Numbered from the stretch's first letter, positions 13,060-25,012 are shown. The stretch: DNA of 64,000 bases from Dipylidium caninum (GCA_017562135.1 QEYB01001194.1:310001-374000), one strand, 5' to 3'. The notes: generated from the letters alone by a model not told the origin. A program made the numbers and translations.

Positions 13060-13564
13060 AGGCCACTGGACTACGCAAAAACGGCAACTACTTTCCAATC
13101 TGTACATTCGCAAGTGCCTGCTCCTCTGAACCGCTTGAGCTACAGCCGAAAGAAGCTGACGACGTGTTGGCCTATTTAAGACTCCTCCCCAAGGCTTTTC
13201 TCAAATCCCCCATCGGGGGACTGCACGCGACAGTCTCCATTCCGTTCCTTCTTAGTTCAATCTATGCTCTACGGCGCGCAAATGCGAGCTGAAGGGGATC
13301 GGTGAAAGAAGCTAGTGTGGGGCAGCCAGGGGAGATCAAGTGCACATTCGCCATTCCGTAGTTCACCTCTCACTGCTTCGAACAGAGGCGGCGATTTCTT
13401 TCTTTTAAACGACCTTCTGTGGGTACAAGAGAAGTGTACGTGGCACAGGATACATTTGTGCAATTCTCTCACGGAAGGCGACAAATTGCCCCTCCTGGTC
13501 GAGAATGGATTTGGGCATGAAGATGTGGACAGAGATGTCTTGATACTCCGCTCTACGCCTAAGT
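13060..13564 (+). other. D-family cassette, copy D1: TATA box with conserved terminal frame
   Basis: A block CGAAAGAAGCTG is followed 12-14 bases later by GCCTATTTAAG (TATA-like, 13171-13180). The same pair occurs at 41.3, 62.1 and, inverted, 42.8 kb. Downstream, a + frame reads LCNSLTEGDKLPLLVENG, then FGHEDVD, and ends at a TAG at 13563. The homologous frame in D2 (41.89-42.0 kb) reads FCNSLTNGDEWIHLAKNE and also stops after a TP dipeptide. A six-base length difference between the two keeps the frame, which supports coding. I could not place the start codon or the introns. Product unknown. Confidence 0.4.
13171..13180 (+). promoter_or_regulatory. TATA-like box of cassette D1
   Basis: CCTATTTAAG lies 14 bases 3' of AAAGAAGCTG. 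The same arrangement is found at 41311-41320 and 62123-62132, which argues for a conserved core promoter and not a chance match. Confidence 0.4.
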
Positions 13565-13569
13565 AGCAA

Positions 13570-16500
13570 ACACGTTCTTTCTACACAGCCTTGTCAGCAT
13601 CCTCGATTGCCTTGCCAGATCCAGAGAGTCCACATATCTGTGAGCATGTCTGCTGGGAACCGACACGGAATCTGTTCCTAGTCGCATACCTACGTATATA
13701 CGAGAACATATTTCATAAGATATGCTCGCTTTTACCCAGAGTCTGCGTTTTGGCAAGAACGACACAATTTCATGGCTTCGAGACTGCGAAGTGATAGACA
13801 GAGTGATTAAATCGATGTGAGGTTAACACTCGTTTTTACCCACCAAAAACGCACGCATATGATGGCCGCCTGATCAGCCCACATGTCGGTTGAGGAATCT
13901 TGACGCACGCGTGGGATTCGGTGCACCTACTGTAAATGGGATGGGGCTAAAAAGCCGCCAGGTATCGACAGTGGGCATGTTTGTTGCTGCCTGCGACGAT
14001 GCTGCAGATGTTATGGTCGCTGCCTCGCTAATTTTCCCTGATGGCAAAATTACTACCTCACCGTCTAACGAAACTCTTCTCGAGCCACATCACATTCCTA
14101 GACAGCTTTGCCCCATATCGCCTATACTCGTTTTCTTCCTAGATTGAATCTTATTCTCCTGTTATCCTACTCAGCGGCTGTAGAATCTGATGAATGCTAT
14201 TAACTGGGAGGAATGTAAGCTCGTTTATCAACTAGTTACTCCACCAAATTTTCTCGTCATTTCCAACACTTCGCCTGGGCGTGTTTACTTGACAATACAT
14301 CAGAAGGTGGAAAAAGAGCCCTTGCCTATCTTTGCGTCTAACATAACGCTATCACGTTTCAGACAATAAGGAATGAGATTGCTGCGGTAAAATGGATTTC
14401 CTCCCAAATAAAAAACGTTTATTTTTGTGCATTTTCCTTCACCGATGTTCATGTACATTTTACGACACCCCACGTATGTGTGAGAAGCTCTCTTCTAATC
14501 TCACGGCTCTGGGACAGAGTGTTTGGATGCTTGACGACTAGGAGAAAAGCACTCAAATCGGAACAAAGGGTTATACTTGCTAAACAGATAGATCAATGCA
14601 GGTATCCAACTGATCCTTTTCCCAGTCCACGCACCAGGCGACTACTTGTGCGCGAGAATGCATGTGTGCGTGTGTGTGCAGGGCGATCGCTCCCCACTCG
14701 CGCACCATCGTGGTCACTGCAGTGAGTGTAATGAGTGCCGTTCCTGCTCTATTGAGGCACTAGCAAGAGAACCAAATGGAATTTCAGCCTGGCGCACTGC
14801 TGCTATGGGGCCGTAGACGCAGTATTACGTGACGGCTTGTCAAAAAGCATTCGACAACCTTTTGTCCTCGGAAAAATACTCTTTCTGCACCTGTCATTTC
14901 AATATAGTGGCATGTGTGGCATTTTACGCCGTATTTTATAATCTCATGGTGGGTAGGAGTTACATCCATGAATTTGTTATGAAAGAGTTTGGCTAGTATG
15001 TGTACTACCTGGGACGAGGAGAAGCAAACCCGAAGATAGGAGGCGGCTTACGTGAAATGTGATATCGTGAACAGTTCCAAGCGGACGCAATAGAATCCTT
15101 CTAGCTTAGCATATAGAGTAGAAGAAATATGACTTCTTACCCAAATTAATCACTATACGTCATAAGCCTTTCTTCTAACCCAACGCGACTAACGGGCGAT
15201 TGACAATGTCCCGATGGGTGAGGGACAACAGCTCTGCCAAGGAAAGTCAGGAATACCTATCCAGTGTCGAATCTGGCCTGGCCTATTGTCCTAAGCAAAA
15301 ACAGCGCTTCCGTGAAACAGAGCTCCATTTGATGAGGAAAGCAGCATTCGAGTGCGCAAAGTAGTCAAAGGGGCCCGAGCAGACATTAGAGTTTTAGTAA
15401 AGGGATAGCGTAACCAACTTTGATACGGTTAATTTGAATGGTTTTGACAGTTTTCTGCATACTCTTCACGTAATATTAGGTCTGAGAAGTTCCCCTACGG
15501 TTAGTTTGTACATAATTTAAGTTCCGCGGACAAATTCTTGCAGAAAATCTAATATCAGGTGTAATCTGTGATTTTTGGACCACCATATCAAACTACTTCT
15601 TTCTACCACAATTCCGCTTATTCAGACAACTTTACTTTTATTCACTTATTTCCTCTCCTCTTATTGAGCTACGAGTATGTAAGCAGGGCCATAATTCCTC
15701 CCTTTGCATGTCCCGATCCTTGCACTCATTCGCTCGCTCAGTTGAGCACTTCCGTGAAACAGACATTAAATCAGTCAAACATTTTTGTTTACTAGGGCGA
15801 CTGAGGGTAGGTGTATGAGTTGGTATTTAGATATTTTGCGTTCGTCGGTGACATAAGGTATGTTGGTCTGACATTCTGTCCCGGAATCATAAAATAGCGC
15901 AGAAAGGATACCATATTTCCTACCGTGCTCAACCATATCTCGTCAGGCCTTAGCAACTATCCAAAATTCATGGTTTTGGAGGTGATTTAATTTATTGGCC
16001 TTATAAGTTTTCGGTTTAACCGCTAAAGTGACGTCGCAGAGAAGTTTGAAGAGAACAAAATTTGTATCCCGATAAGAATGCAAAACATGAACCGCATTTC
16101 GTGGCTATTCTAATGTCACATTATTCTTTGATATGCAGGTCTATCACGGGTTTTGTTGAATCGGAAGAATGGAGTGTACACCCTGAATAACCAGGAGGAG
16201 AACGTCCAAATTTACTGACATTTAATGTAAACAGTCTGGACTATATGCTGGGCGACATTCTCATCATCAACTCCAAATCTCGAGATCTCGATAAAGGGTT
16301 TTCTAGACTGGCATTATGAGCACAGACTAAGATGTTGAGCAATTCCTAGGTGAAGATAAAGCTCGTGTCCTTTACTGTACATACTTCTGGGAGTAAAATG
16401 CATATCGTTTAATGATAGCTCACTCTCGAGATTCGAAATGCAACACGACATTGGTTTTGAAGTGATTCACTCACGGATAGGAATATGACGCTGTGGTGAA

Positions 16501-17380
16501 TTAGGACATCTGTGTCTCCGTCAGTGTCAGTGTCCACATCCGTCGTATGTTACAGGGTGTTTCTGTCTCATCAACCCATTAGTATATTTCGGGGAGGGGA
16601 CGAACATAAGGGAGTCGAAGGCGTTATAGCTGTGCTAATCATAGATAGACTGGTGAATTTCCCCCACACAAGGCACAAGGTTGCGTGTTGACAATGCTTG
16701 CTCCTTCCGCCTGACTGGTAGTGTACCAGCCTAAGCTTTTCTTGTCTCTGGAGAGTAGCTATTGCGGGCCCTTTCAACCAATGGGAGGAGAGGGGAAATT
16801 CGGTCAATTTATACTACCACAAAATGTGGGCCAATCATTATGCATTTCAACCAACTATTTCAACTAATGAACTGGGTGATTAATTCACTGTCCGCCAATT
16901 TCTCCTACTGAAAATATGGGTAATTGGAAACAAGCCCCCGGGTTCACCAAATTAATTTAATTCTGGGATAATCATGCCTAGGCGCCTTATCAAATTAAGG
17001 GCGCCTAAATATAAGAAAAAAAACTGGTAAATACGGCGAAAGTGCGGACTTGCCCTTCAGAGCCAATGTTATGAAACGCAGACGTGAAGAAGACTGAATA
17101 GTTTGCAAAATGGGTCAAAGTGTATTTACGCCTCCTCATCATCCGCCGTCACGCCACGCAGGCACATTTAACTACCATCACGCAAGTGTCACACAAAAGC
17201 TCGTCACATCGGAATGAGCGCAACAAGTTTGTATTAACAAAGAAAGTTATTCTCGCTGAATCTTAGACTCTTGGTAAAGGGAACGTGTCTTACGAGGCAT
17301 GCTCTCGAGAGATCGGTGAGGAGAACGCCGCCAAATCTTCCTTACCGCGGTTGAAGTGCGTTGGATCTAGATGGATAGTA
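13570..17380. other. No recognisable gene
   Basis: Short frames only. The segment at 14745-14775 (TATTGAGGCACTAGCAAGAG) is similar to 28112-28145 (ATTGAGGCACTGTAACAAGAG), so a small fragment of the M-family upstream repeat may lie there. The rest shows no structure I can name. Confidence 0.4.
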
Positions 17381-17439
17381 GAATACTAATGGATGTGAAA
17401 GGGCAACTCGTAAGCAGACAAAGTGGGCTGAAGCAATGA

Positions 17440-17595
17440 TGGGGACGTCATGCGATCCGGTGTATGCACCCACTGACTACAGGTCCAGGTCGCAGCAAAA
17501 GTTGAAATGAAAATCCAATCAGCGTTTGCCTGTTGACCTACATTAGACAAGATAAATAGGAGGCACACTAGGTAGAAACCCCAACGACACAAGTG
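17440..17595 (+). promoter_or_regulatory. Promoter and 5' leader of M1
   Basis: The block GCCTGTTGACCTAC (about 17527-17541) is followed by GATAAATA at 17551-17558. That box lies exactly 45 bases before the M1 start codon. The cassette at 28.86-29.18 kb has the same block and its GATAAATA 45 bases before its ATG. The M2 copy has GAATAAAT 46 bases before its ATG. The fixed spacing in three copies supports a real TATA box. The ATG would then lie only about 15-20 bases from the transcription start, giving a very short 5' leader. Confidence 0.5.
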
Positions 17596-19181
17596 ATGGT
17601 TGGAGAAGCAACACTTTTCTTTTTCGCGTATATCTGCGTGCTCACAAGTGAGTGACACCTTCGTCCCTTTCCAAAATGCTTGATGGATTCAATAAACACT
17701 TCTTCCCTGCGCTTTTATCCACAAAGGGCACACCTTTCGGTGGCTCGTTCGTGGCTTGTACTGATGCTACTCGGGGGCAGATTGTGCGTAAAGACCGGTA
17801 TACATCCATGCACTGTGTGCATGACAAAACAGCTCCACCGGGACTGAAACTTACTTGCACCGGGAAATCTCGCCGTTGTGTAAGCGCATTAGGCAAACAG
17901 GATTTCTTAGGGTTACCCAACAGTTCTTGAGAACGAAGAAAAGGGGAGGGGTAATTATGGGATCCTCCGTAGCTTAGAGCAAATCGAATGGCTTACTTAA
18001 AATGCATCTTTTCAGAGGCGCAGTTGGTAGCGAGTGCAAGTGAGAGAGCTGGCAGCAGAATAGTGAGCGGTCCAGTCGATAGCAAGTTTGTCATTAGTTT
18101 CTCACTTCCCGGTGAATACGAAGTATGTTTAATCTCCCTTTAAAAGATCCCATCTGCTTTCATCAGCCTCATGATGTTTTCTCTTTATGATCTAGTACGT
18201 TTGCGTACATTTATTGTTTGAAATACGTCACTGCATCAGAATCAGACAGGGACAATGTTCCAGCAAATATTTCCATTGCACTTACAATCAGAGTACGTTC
18301 TGGTCCTTTTTTTACCTGCGAACTACACGCCTGATACACCAACATCCACCACCAACAAGCACCAGTGCTGAACCATCTGCTCATTTTCACATATAGGAGC
18401 GATTTTCTTCTTCGTGCTGAATTTTTAGTTTCCGATAGCGAGGCAAATGTCCAGATGATCGGTTCTATACATCAAAACATGACTTGGATTGTCTTCCATT
18501 CTGCACCGCATACAAGCATCCCAATTTCCATTGCTGTATTTCCTGATGGAGTTTGGCGATCCTCGGGCGTTGGTGAGTATTCATGGGTGTAACTTCAACC
18601 TCAGTTATTTACCTTATCATAAACAACTAACCGCCTTCCACACTTGCATTCTAAGGCCTCGTTATGCATCCGAATGAGACTCTCTTTATTGCCGCTAAAA
18701 ATAAGGAAACGGTGGCAATCACGTGCAGATACCACATTAAGACTGAGTGGGTGAGTGCCCCATGCTGCCTGCCTCACCTATAATGGGCCTCAAGAAACTT
18801 CCGAATTTACCTGAAATTTTTCAATTAATCGCCTCTACACCTTACTTCTAATAGTTGTCTTTGTGTCTGCTTAGGTGGAGATGGTGATGGACGCCAGTTC
18901 ATCCAGGTTTTACAACGTTTGGGATGGTACTATTTTCGACGATACATATATCTATCCCGAATTAGTCGGAATCAGTAAGCTAAACCAGAGTCATCGTTGG
19001 CCCCGGATTATTGGGTGTGTCTACTCTGACAGCGGTCTTCCTATTCATATTGCAGCGAACAGTACGGACGAAAATTTCGTGAATTACACAATAGAAGTGA
19101 AGAGGAGAGAAGCTGTTGATTACGTAGGATGCTTGTATGGTGGATATGAAAGAACTGGTGCCGTCTTCATGATAGATTGGG
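17596..19181 (+). CDS. M1: secreted or surface glycoprotein with two Ig-like domains (multi-exon)
   Basis: Exons read as 17596-17647, 18016-18122, 18196-18292, 18429-18572, 18656-18750, 18875-18974 and 19056-19181, each bounded by AG and GT. Exon 1 encodes the hydrophobic leader MVGEATLFFFAYICVLT and ends in phase 1; all later junctions agree in phase. The six body exons total 669 nt. The second half reads like an Ig-type domain: KETVAITCRYHIKTEW with the first cysteine, then NYTIEVKRREAVDYVGCLYG with the second. The first half (GSRIVSGP to FPDGVWRSSGVG) has further cysteines, including a C-x7-C pair in exon 18196-18292. N-glycosylation sequons are NMT, NET, NST and NYT. A last exon could start at 19485 (phase fits; hydrophobic PPIILLLLIS) and end at 19687, giving about 306 residues, but this is weak. 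I do not recognise the family; the Ig-like reading is inference. Confidence 0.6.
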
Positions 19182-19484
19182 GTAAGTCAAACCAGTGGTG
19201 GTTTTGGTGGCTTAGATTACAGAGCTCCATTTCCGACAGTCCTACTGTCTTAGTAACTTGACGCTTAAATGATGCTCACCGCTTTTCGTCAATGGAAACC
19301 TCATTTTACCGGTTTTCCTCAACCTCGGTATTTGCCATTCACCCTATTCCCACTATTTACTGCACCCGAATGTTAATAGTCTCAGCCATCGCCAATAGTG
19401 ATGAAGTGATAGAAGGCAACTGCAACTGAATCCGCATTTCAGCCACCCACTCCAACTGCGTACTTCCTCTTCTTGCTGTCTTAG

Positions 19485-19687
19485 CCGAAAGTGTTCCCCC
19501 AATTATCCTACTCCTCCTCATCTCCCCCCCCTCCCCCTCCAACCTTTTCGGCGTTGCACGCCGTGTGCACATTTGGATGCCATCGCACCATCGACTGGTG
19601 TTTCAATATGCCCGTCACTCGCCATTGCTCTCGGTGTCGACTCTTCGGCGAAGTGTCTCATTTAGACATACGCAAATATGCGCGTAG
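19485..19687 (+). CDS. Possible terminal exon of M1
   Basis: The acceptor TTGCTGTCTTAG precedes an open frame in the phase required by the last M1 body exon. It begins with a short hydrophobic stretch (PPIILLLLIS) and stops at TAG 19685-19687. A hydrophobic tail would suit a membrane or lipid anchor, but the stretch is short, the frame becomes basic afterwards, and M2 and M3 have no matching exon that I can see. Confidence 0.2.
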
Positions 19688-19729
19688 GAGTAGACTCAGT
19701 ATTACACTGCGCAAGACTTGCCCATAGAT

Positions 19730-20028
19730 CGCTCGAGTCGGGCTCTCCACCCCCTTGTTTTTGGGCTAGAGGCGTTTGGACATTACGACCGGACGGGAAA
19801 TGGGAACACATAGATTTCGCTCATCAGACGCCAGTAAAACACATCAACCAAGCCGTATGGCGTGAACCACGCATGAGGAGGTCCTGTGAGCTCTTGCTTG
19901 CACACAATGAGTGCGGGTGAAGGTCGCAGCAAATGTCGAGTTGCATAACCAATGCAAAGGATTTGATGTTCTCTTCAAGAGAGAATAAATGGAAAGCACA
20001 TGAGGGAGAAGCCCCAGATGAACTAGTA
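19730..20028 (+). promoter_or_regulatory. Second copy of the M-family promoter, in front of M2
   Basis: GGTCGCAGCAAA (near 19922) matches the sequence ahead of M1 at about 17490. GAATAAAT (19983-19990) is followed by GGAAAGCACATG, as in the 29.1 kb cassette, and an ATG lies at 20029. Further upstream, GCCGTATGGCGTGAACCACGC (19854-19874, one base shortened in places) matches the inverted segment at 24.8 kb. It shows that M2 was once a separate transcription unit. Confidence 0.5.
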
Positions 20029-21586
20029 ATGCGGGAGGAGACGACACTTTTCTCCTTCCCGTACACTTGGCTGCAGGCGAGTTCTCGGTGGTCTCCCACT
20101 TTTCCACAGTGCTCAGTGTATTCACTCGACACCTCTTCCTCACCACCATTGTCCACTCTCGATACACCTCAAATCACTTGGTCGTTGCTTGCATTGATGG
20201 TAATCGGAGACAGAGTGCAAATAAACACAAGCAGACGAATCTATTATGTGTGCCTGTCGTAATAGCATGTAGGGAGAAAGGAACCAACTGGCGCCGGGGC
20301 ATTTATAGGCAAGAGGATGGATATGGGAGGATTGAGAAGAAGACCATGTAAGATGAGGAAGACTTAGTGAAGGCGGGGCAGGGACTTTGTGCAACACAGA
20401 GTGGATGAGATTGATACAAGCGATTTCTATCAATTGGCCTCTTTTAAGACGCCCAAATGGCAGTTGGTGCAAGTGGAAGAAGTGAAAGCAGGATGGTGAG
20501 CGGCTCAATCAACAGCAAGTTCTTCGTCAGTTTCCCACTTCCTGGCAAATACCACGTAAGCTGACTTCACTCACAAATTCGTATCTGACCTCCATCGGTG
20601 ACTTCGACATTTTACTCTTCCAACTAGCGACTTTGTATACACAGCGTGTCCGACATATCTTATTGCCACCAAATAAGCGAGGGCGAATGTTCTACTGAAC
20701 ACTTCTATTGTTACTACACTCAGGGTGCGTTTTATTCTATTCCTGGCCCAAACGCCACCCATATACTTCATCACCACCAAGCCGCCTCTCTATACCGTGA
20801 AATACTAACGGTTTTGTTCCTCCTGCCGCTTCCTCAGTCTCTGATTGTCTCGCAGAGGTGCAGATGGCTGGCTTCATCCGTCCAAATATGTCCTGGATTG
20901 TCTTCTACTCTAACATTTATTCACGAATTCCCATTTCCATTGCTGTATATCCTAATCGGGTGTGGCCATCCTCAAGTGTTGGTGAGTTTTCACGGATACA
21001 ACCTCATCACCCAGTTATTTACCGAATCACAAACAACTAACTTCCTTTCACACTCGCCTCCCAAGGCCTCGTGATGCATCCGAATGAGACTCTCTCCATT
21101 GACGCGAAAAATAAGGACACGGTGACAGTCACTTGCCGATACCACATTAAAACTGAGGGGGTGAGTCGACGATGCAATCCGCATCACTTATGGGGGTAAC
21201 ATAGACAGGCCTTCAACTTCACTGGTATCTGTCACTTCTCATATCCCTCCGTCTTTATTATTGCCTAGATGGAGATAGTGATGGGCAAACGTCAAACCAC
21301 GGTTTGCTACATTCGAGATGGCTTAGTTGTCAACAATAAACACGCTTATCCTCAAATAGTGGAGATACGTAAGATAAATGAAATGCATTGTTTGAATCTG
21401 ATGCCTGTTCGGGCCTATATAATTGGCTGTTCTGATTTAACGCCCTGCCTCCCTCTGCAGGCAACCGTACAGATGACCATTTTGTGAATTTCACAATAGA
21501 AATGCGGAGGAAAGGACCCGTCGATTACATCGGTTGCTTGTATGGCTTACATGAAAAGCGTGGTGCCATCTTCGATGTAGATTGGG
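20029..21586 (+). pseudogene. M2: degenerate copy of the M module
   Basis: The exon equivalents are 20449-20556, 20628-20724, 20838-20981, 21066-21160, 21269-21368 and 21461-21586, with splice sites intact. The first body exon is 108 bases where M1 has 107. An extra T in AGCAAGTTTCTTCG shifts the frame, and the next exon then meets TGA. The leader exon reads MREETTLFSFPYTWLQ, which has lost its hydrophobic core, and its donor position reads GCGAGT instead of GTGAGT, out of phase with the body. The tryptophan that ends the fourth exon in M1 and M3 is glycine here. Exons 4-6 are otherwise well conserved (RYHIKTEG; VDYIGCLYG; sequon NRT). I call it a pseudogene; a sequencing error could explain only the frameshift. 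Confidence 0.6.
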
Positions 21587-22308
21587 GTAAGTTAAACTAG
21601 TCAAATATTCATGCAAATCTTGCTCACGGTCACTCTGGAAAGTCAGGCATACACGTACACACACGCGAACAAACAACACGACACTCCTGTAACGCATATG
21701 CAGCACACGAGTGATCTCTTCTATCAGTGCTTTGGTAGAGGGTGAAGAAACAATGCCACCGCACTTGGCACATTCACCATATCCACGTGATCAATCGTCT
21801 CGTTCGTGAGTCATTTGTCCTCCAATGCCTCGGGCTATAACCCTAGGGAATTAGTCTTGGCGATGTAAGACTCTCCTTTGGCTAATTACTATTGTCTACA
21901 GACAATGCCGTCTCCAGGTGCACAAAGGAGTTGCCACTTGGTTTAAGTCCCAATTCGCGTTCGTTTGAATACCCACAATCGGGGTGTTCATGGCTAGGGT
22001 GTGCATCCGACGGCTGGTGGGCGGTGATTCCTCACGAATCCACTGCTTACTGTTGAGAGTGAAAAGTTGCTTTGACAGGTTACCCACTGAGGCGGAAACC
22101 TGGAATCGGTGAATTGCCATTCCGTAGCCCAGAAGAGAGGAATTGTCAAGGAGGCATACAGGGTGAAAGGGGGCGGTAAGGGCGGAGACAGAAAATATGG
22201 AAGGAATGAAGATGGGAAGGCGGAGTGGCGGAGAGAATTGTGGCCAAAAGGAGGGTGGGGATGGTGATAGGGAAGAGATAGAGCATAGCTGAGATGATTT
22301 TATTTCAG

Positions 22309-23466
22309 GCGAAAAATGGGCATTTCCTGCAAATGAAAGCAGAATCGTGAGTGGCCCAATCAACAGCACCTTCTTTACTAATTTCACGCTTCCCGGCACA
22401 TACGACGTAAGTTGACTTCTGCTCCAAGCACGTGTCAGTGACTCTCATTCCTGATATGGTATTTTCTTCTCCTCAACCAGAGAGTTTGCGTGCACATAGT
22501 GTCTAAGAAACGTAAGTGCACCGAAATAAGACAGGGACAATGTTCCACCGAATATTTCAATTGCTCCGTCAGGCAAAGTACGTTACAGCTTACGCCTCAC
22601 CTTAACGTAAAGCGCACGCTGTAATAGCTCCAGATGGCCTCTCTGCCCTCGGAAAGAATAATGTTTTCTCTTTTCTTTCTTCTTCCCCAGTCTCTGATTG
22701 TCACGCGGAAGTGGAGATGACAGGTATTATCCCTCGCAATATCTCGTGGATTGCCTTCCATCACCAACGTCGTCCCTTCTCATTTATTCCTATATCCTTG
22801 GCTATATTTCCCAATGGAGTATGGAAGTCATCGAGTGTTGGTAAGTCAACAGGGTTGCAACCTCATCAGTCTAATCGTTTGTCCTACAAAACATGATTAA
22901 ACGCCTTTCACACTCGTCTCCCAAGGCCTCGTCATGAATCCCAATGATTCTCTCTTCATTGACGCGAAGAATAAGGAAACAGTGACAGTCACTTGCAACT
23001 ACCGTCGTAGGACTCGATGGGTGAGTATATCACGTAGTCTGCCTCATCTATCTAAATGGAACACAAGGGAAGTTTAACTACTAACATTATTGCCACGCCT
23101 CTTGTCTCTGCTCCTTTGGTATGATATCTAATTCCTTTGTTTGTCTAGTTGAAGATAGTGGTGGGCACGAATTCGTCCATTGTTTACGACCTTCAGAATG
23201 GTGACGGTGATGCCAATACATGTAAATTTCCCGAAATTGTTGACATCAGTAAGCCAAAAGAAATGTGCCGCTGGCATTTGTTGTTAGAGCACTGCTAAGG
23301 GAATCAATGCGCCAACTCGGCGCAAATGCTCTCCTTGCAGGAAACAGGACAGATGGCAAGTTTTTAAATTTCACAATAGAAGTAAAGAGGAGCCGGCCTG
23401 TTGATTACCTCGGATGTTTGTACGGTGAAACTGAAAGCCGTGGCGCGGTCTTCAAGATAGTTTGGG
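22309..23466 (+). CDS. M3: intact third copy of the two-domain Ig-like module, partial gene
   Basis: Exons are 22309-22406, 22481-22577, 22691-22840, 22926-23020, 23149-23248 and 23341-23466, total 666 nt, open throughout and in phase 1 at both ends. Key stretches are SRIVSGPINSTFFTNFTLPG, RVCVHIVSKKRKCTEI, IPISLAIFPNGVWKSSSVG, NKETVTVTCNYRRRTRW and VDYLGCLYGETESRGAVF. At least eight N-glycosylation sequons are present (NES, NST, NFT, NCS, NIS, NDS, NSS, NRT among them). No signal-peptide exon is visible between M2 and M3. Because phases agree, M1 exon 7 could splice directly to M3, skipping M2, giving one protein with two modules. Alternatively M3 has its own undetected first exon. No terminal exon was identified; an acceptor at about 24035 would give a quick stop. 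Confidence 0.55.
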
Positions 23467-23469
23467 GTA

Positions 23470-24750
23470 CGTCGAATCGGTCTAGAGGGAATGGCAGCCA
23501 TTTACTTCAAGTCGAACAACTTGGGTCCTTTTCCCATTTGTTTTTACGGTAGTAGTTGATGTAAACCAATTCCTGTCTTTTGTGTATTTTAGACAAACAC
23601 TATACGCATTCAGCCTTCTAACAGTGAGGGTGTACACTTTGACGTGAACTGAGACAACGCATCTCCTCTTAGGTCCGACATTATCCAAAAATATATGTGG
23701 TATTACTAAACTATGAAGCATTATTCTGCTGGTGCATAGTGGATCGTGATAGTTCTTACCAAAACATATGTTGAACTGTCGCCCGTCAAATTCTCTAGTG
23801 TCATGATTGGTTGACTTAGCCAGTTGAAGAACCGCCAAACGTAGGAGAGGCCTTTAACGACCCCAAGAGAATACTCAAACGTAAGACATGATCAGTTATG
23901 AGGCAGATTTCTAAGGCGATGGTAAGGGAATTACTTCAGTGGTCATGAAATTTGTGCTTTACCATTTCCTCGATGCGGCACACTGCTTAGCCTTCACATC
24001 TTAACTGCGCCATTCCACACATGTCCACAATTTCAGAGCCGTCCATTTGAGTAGGCACTTTCGCTTGATGACGTCTTCAGATTCTTCTTGCCTTAAATGA
24101 AGCTCATGGCACTGAGACTTGCTGGCAGTTACTCATATTTTGAAAAGGATAATTTCGCAAAAAGTAGGTCAGTCAACCAGCCCTGCCGTCGAGTCTGGGT
24201 CGTTTGTAATGCGTTTATAATTCATAAGTTGAAACGCGTGCTGGTTGTAACGGCGGCCAATTGTGCACTAGCTCTTTTTAATGTAAGGCAAAGAATTATA
24301 ATATGTGACTAGAATAATAATTGTGTATAGACAAGAGTAAATGGATTATAAGTGGCTAAGATTGACTGTCATTTGATATTGAAGGAAGATTCTCTATTTA
24401 AAAAACGGGTGGACGCAGATAGCTGTTCATTAAACTGAGCGCCATGACCTGACCCAAATGAACATGGGTACTTCTAAGCTAACTAGCCCGTCTAACTTTA
24501 AAGAATAGTTAGAATATGAAGTGATTTAATGACTGCTGAGTTATTTCAGGAGGTCGAAGTTGAGAGGGTAAGGCTCGACCTTGAAGGTGGACATATTGTA
24601 ACAAAATTGCTCCTTCGTAATGTTGCCGTTGTTTGCCACTTTAAGTCGCTCCTGTGCCGGCAGGCAGAAATAAAGTCGAGTCAACATGATCAGGAAACCT
24701 TGTAACTCAGGCCACACAAGACTTCCCGGATGAAAATTCCTCCGTACAAT
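23470..24750. other. Downstream of M3; no exon recognised
   Basis: The last exon of M3 should lie here if the gene is complete. Acceptors followed by an almost immediate in-phase stop exist near 24035 and 24551, but none encodes a hydrophobic tail. The open frame at 24097-24312 has no matching splice sites. Confidence 0.3.
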
Positions 24751-24756
24751 TTGGTT

Positions 24757-24966
24757 TCAGTCTCGCCCAATGCTGTAACTCCAAGTGCACAGTAAAGATA
24801 CAACGCGTGGCTCACGCCATACCGTTTGCTTACTGCATACTAACGGCGTGGATTGAGGCCAAAATGCGAGTTCCTCTTTCCCTTCCAGTCGTATTGTCCA
24901 AACCATGTCTGCCGCACAAGTACTGATTCCTATACTCCTCCTCCCTTCATCTGTGAGCACATCCAA
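24757..24966 (-). repeat. Inverted copy of the M-family upstream region
   Basis: The minus strand contains AAACGGTATGGCGTGAGCCA, matching 19850-19870 on the + strand. It also contains GTATGCAGTAAGCAAACGGT, matching GAATGCAGTAAACAAACTGT near 28934 on +. Read as peptide, it shares VWTIRLEGK and QTVWREPR with VWTLRPDGK and QAVWREPR upstream of M2. These are promoter-proximal sequences, so the peptide match only reflects DNA homology. No matching leader exon follows on the minus strand. Confidence 0.45.
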
Positions 24967-25012
24967 CGCGGCTCAACACGGGTCTACCTCTACACGCATA
25001 CCTACGTAAGTG
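24906..25012 (+). CDS. Candidate signal-peptide exon
   Basis: AACCATGTC gives a fair start context. The frame reads MSAAQVLIPILLLPSSVSTS and then NAAQHGSTSTRIP, a typical leader followed by a Ser/Thr-rich segment, and ends at a good donor (CCTAC followed by GTAAGT). A possible next exon, after CTTGCAG at about 25130, joins in phase for 12 codons up to another GTAAGT. Against it, this strand overlaps the inverted upstream repeat, so the hydrophobic run may be fortuitous. Confidence 0.25.
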
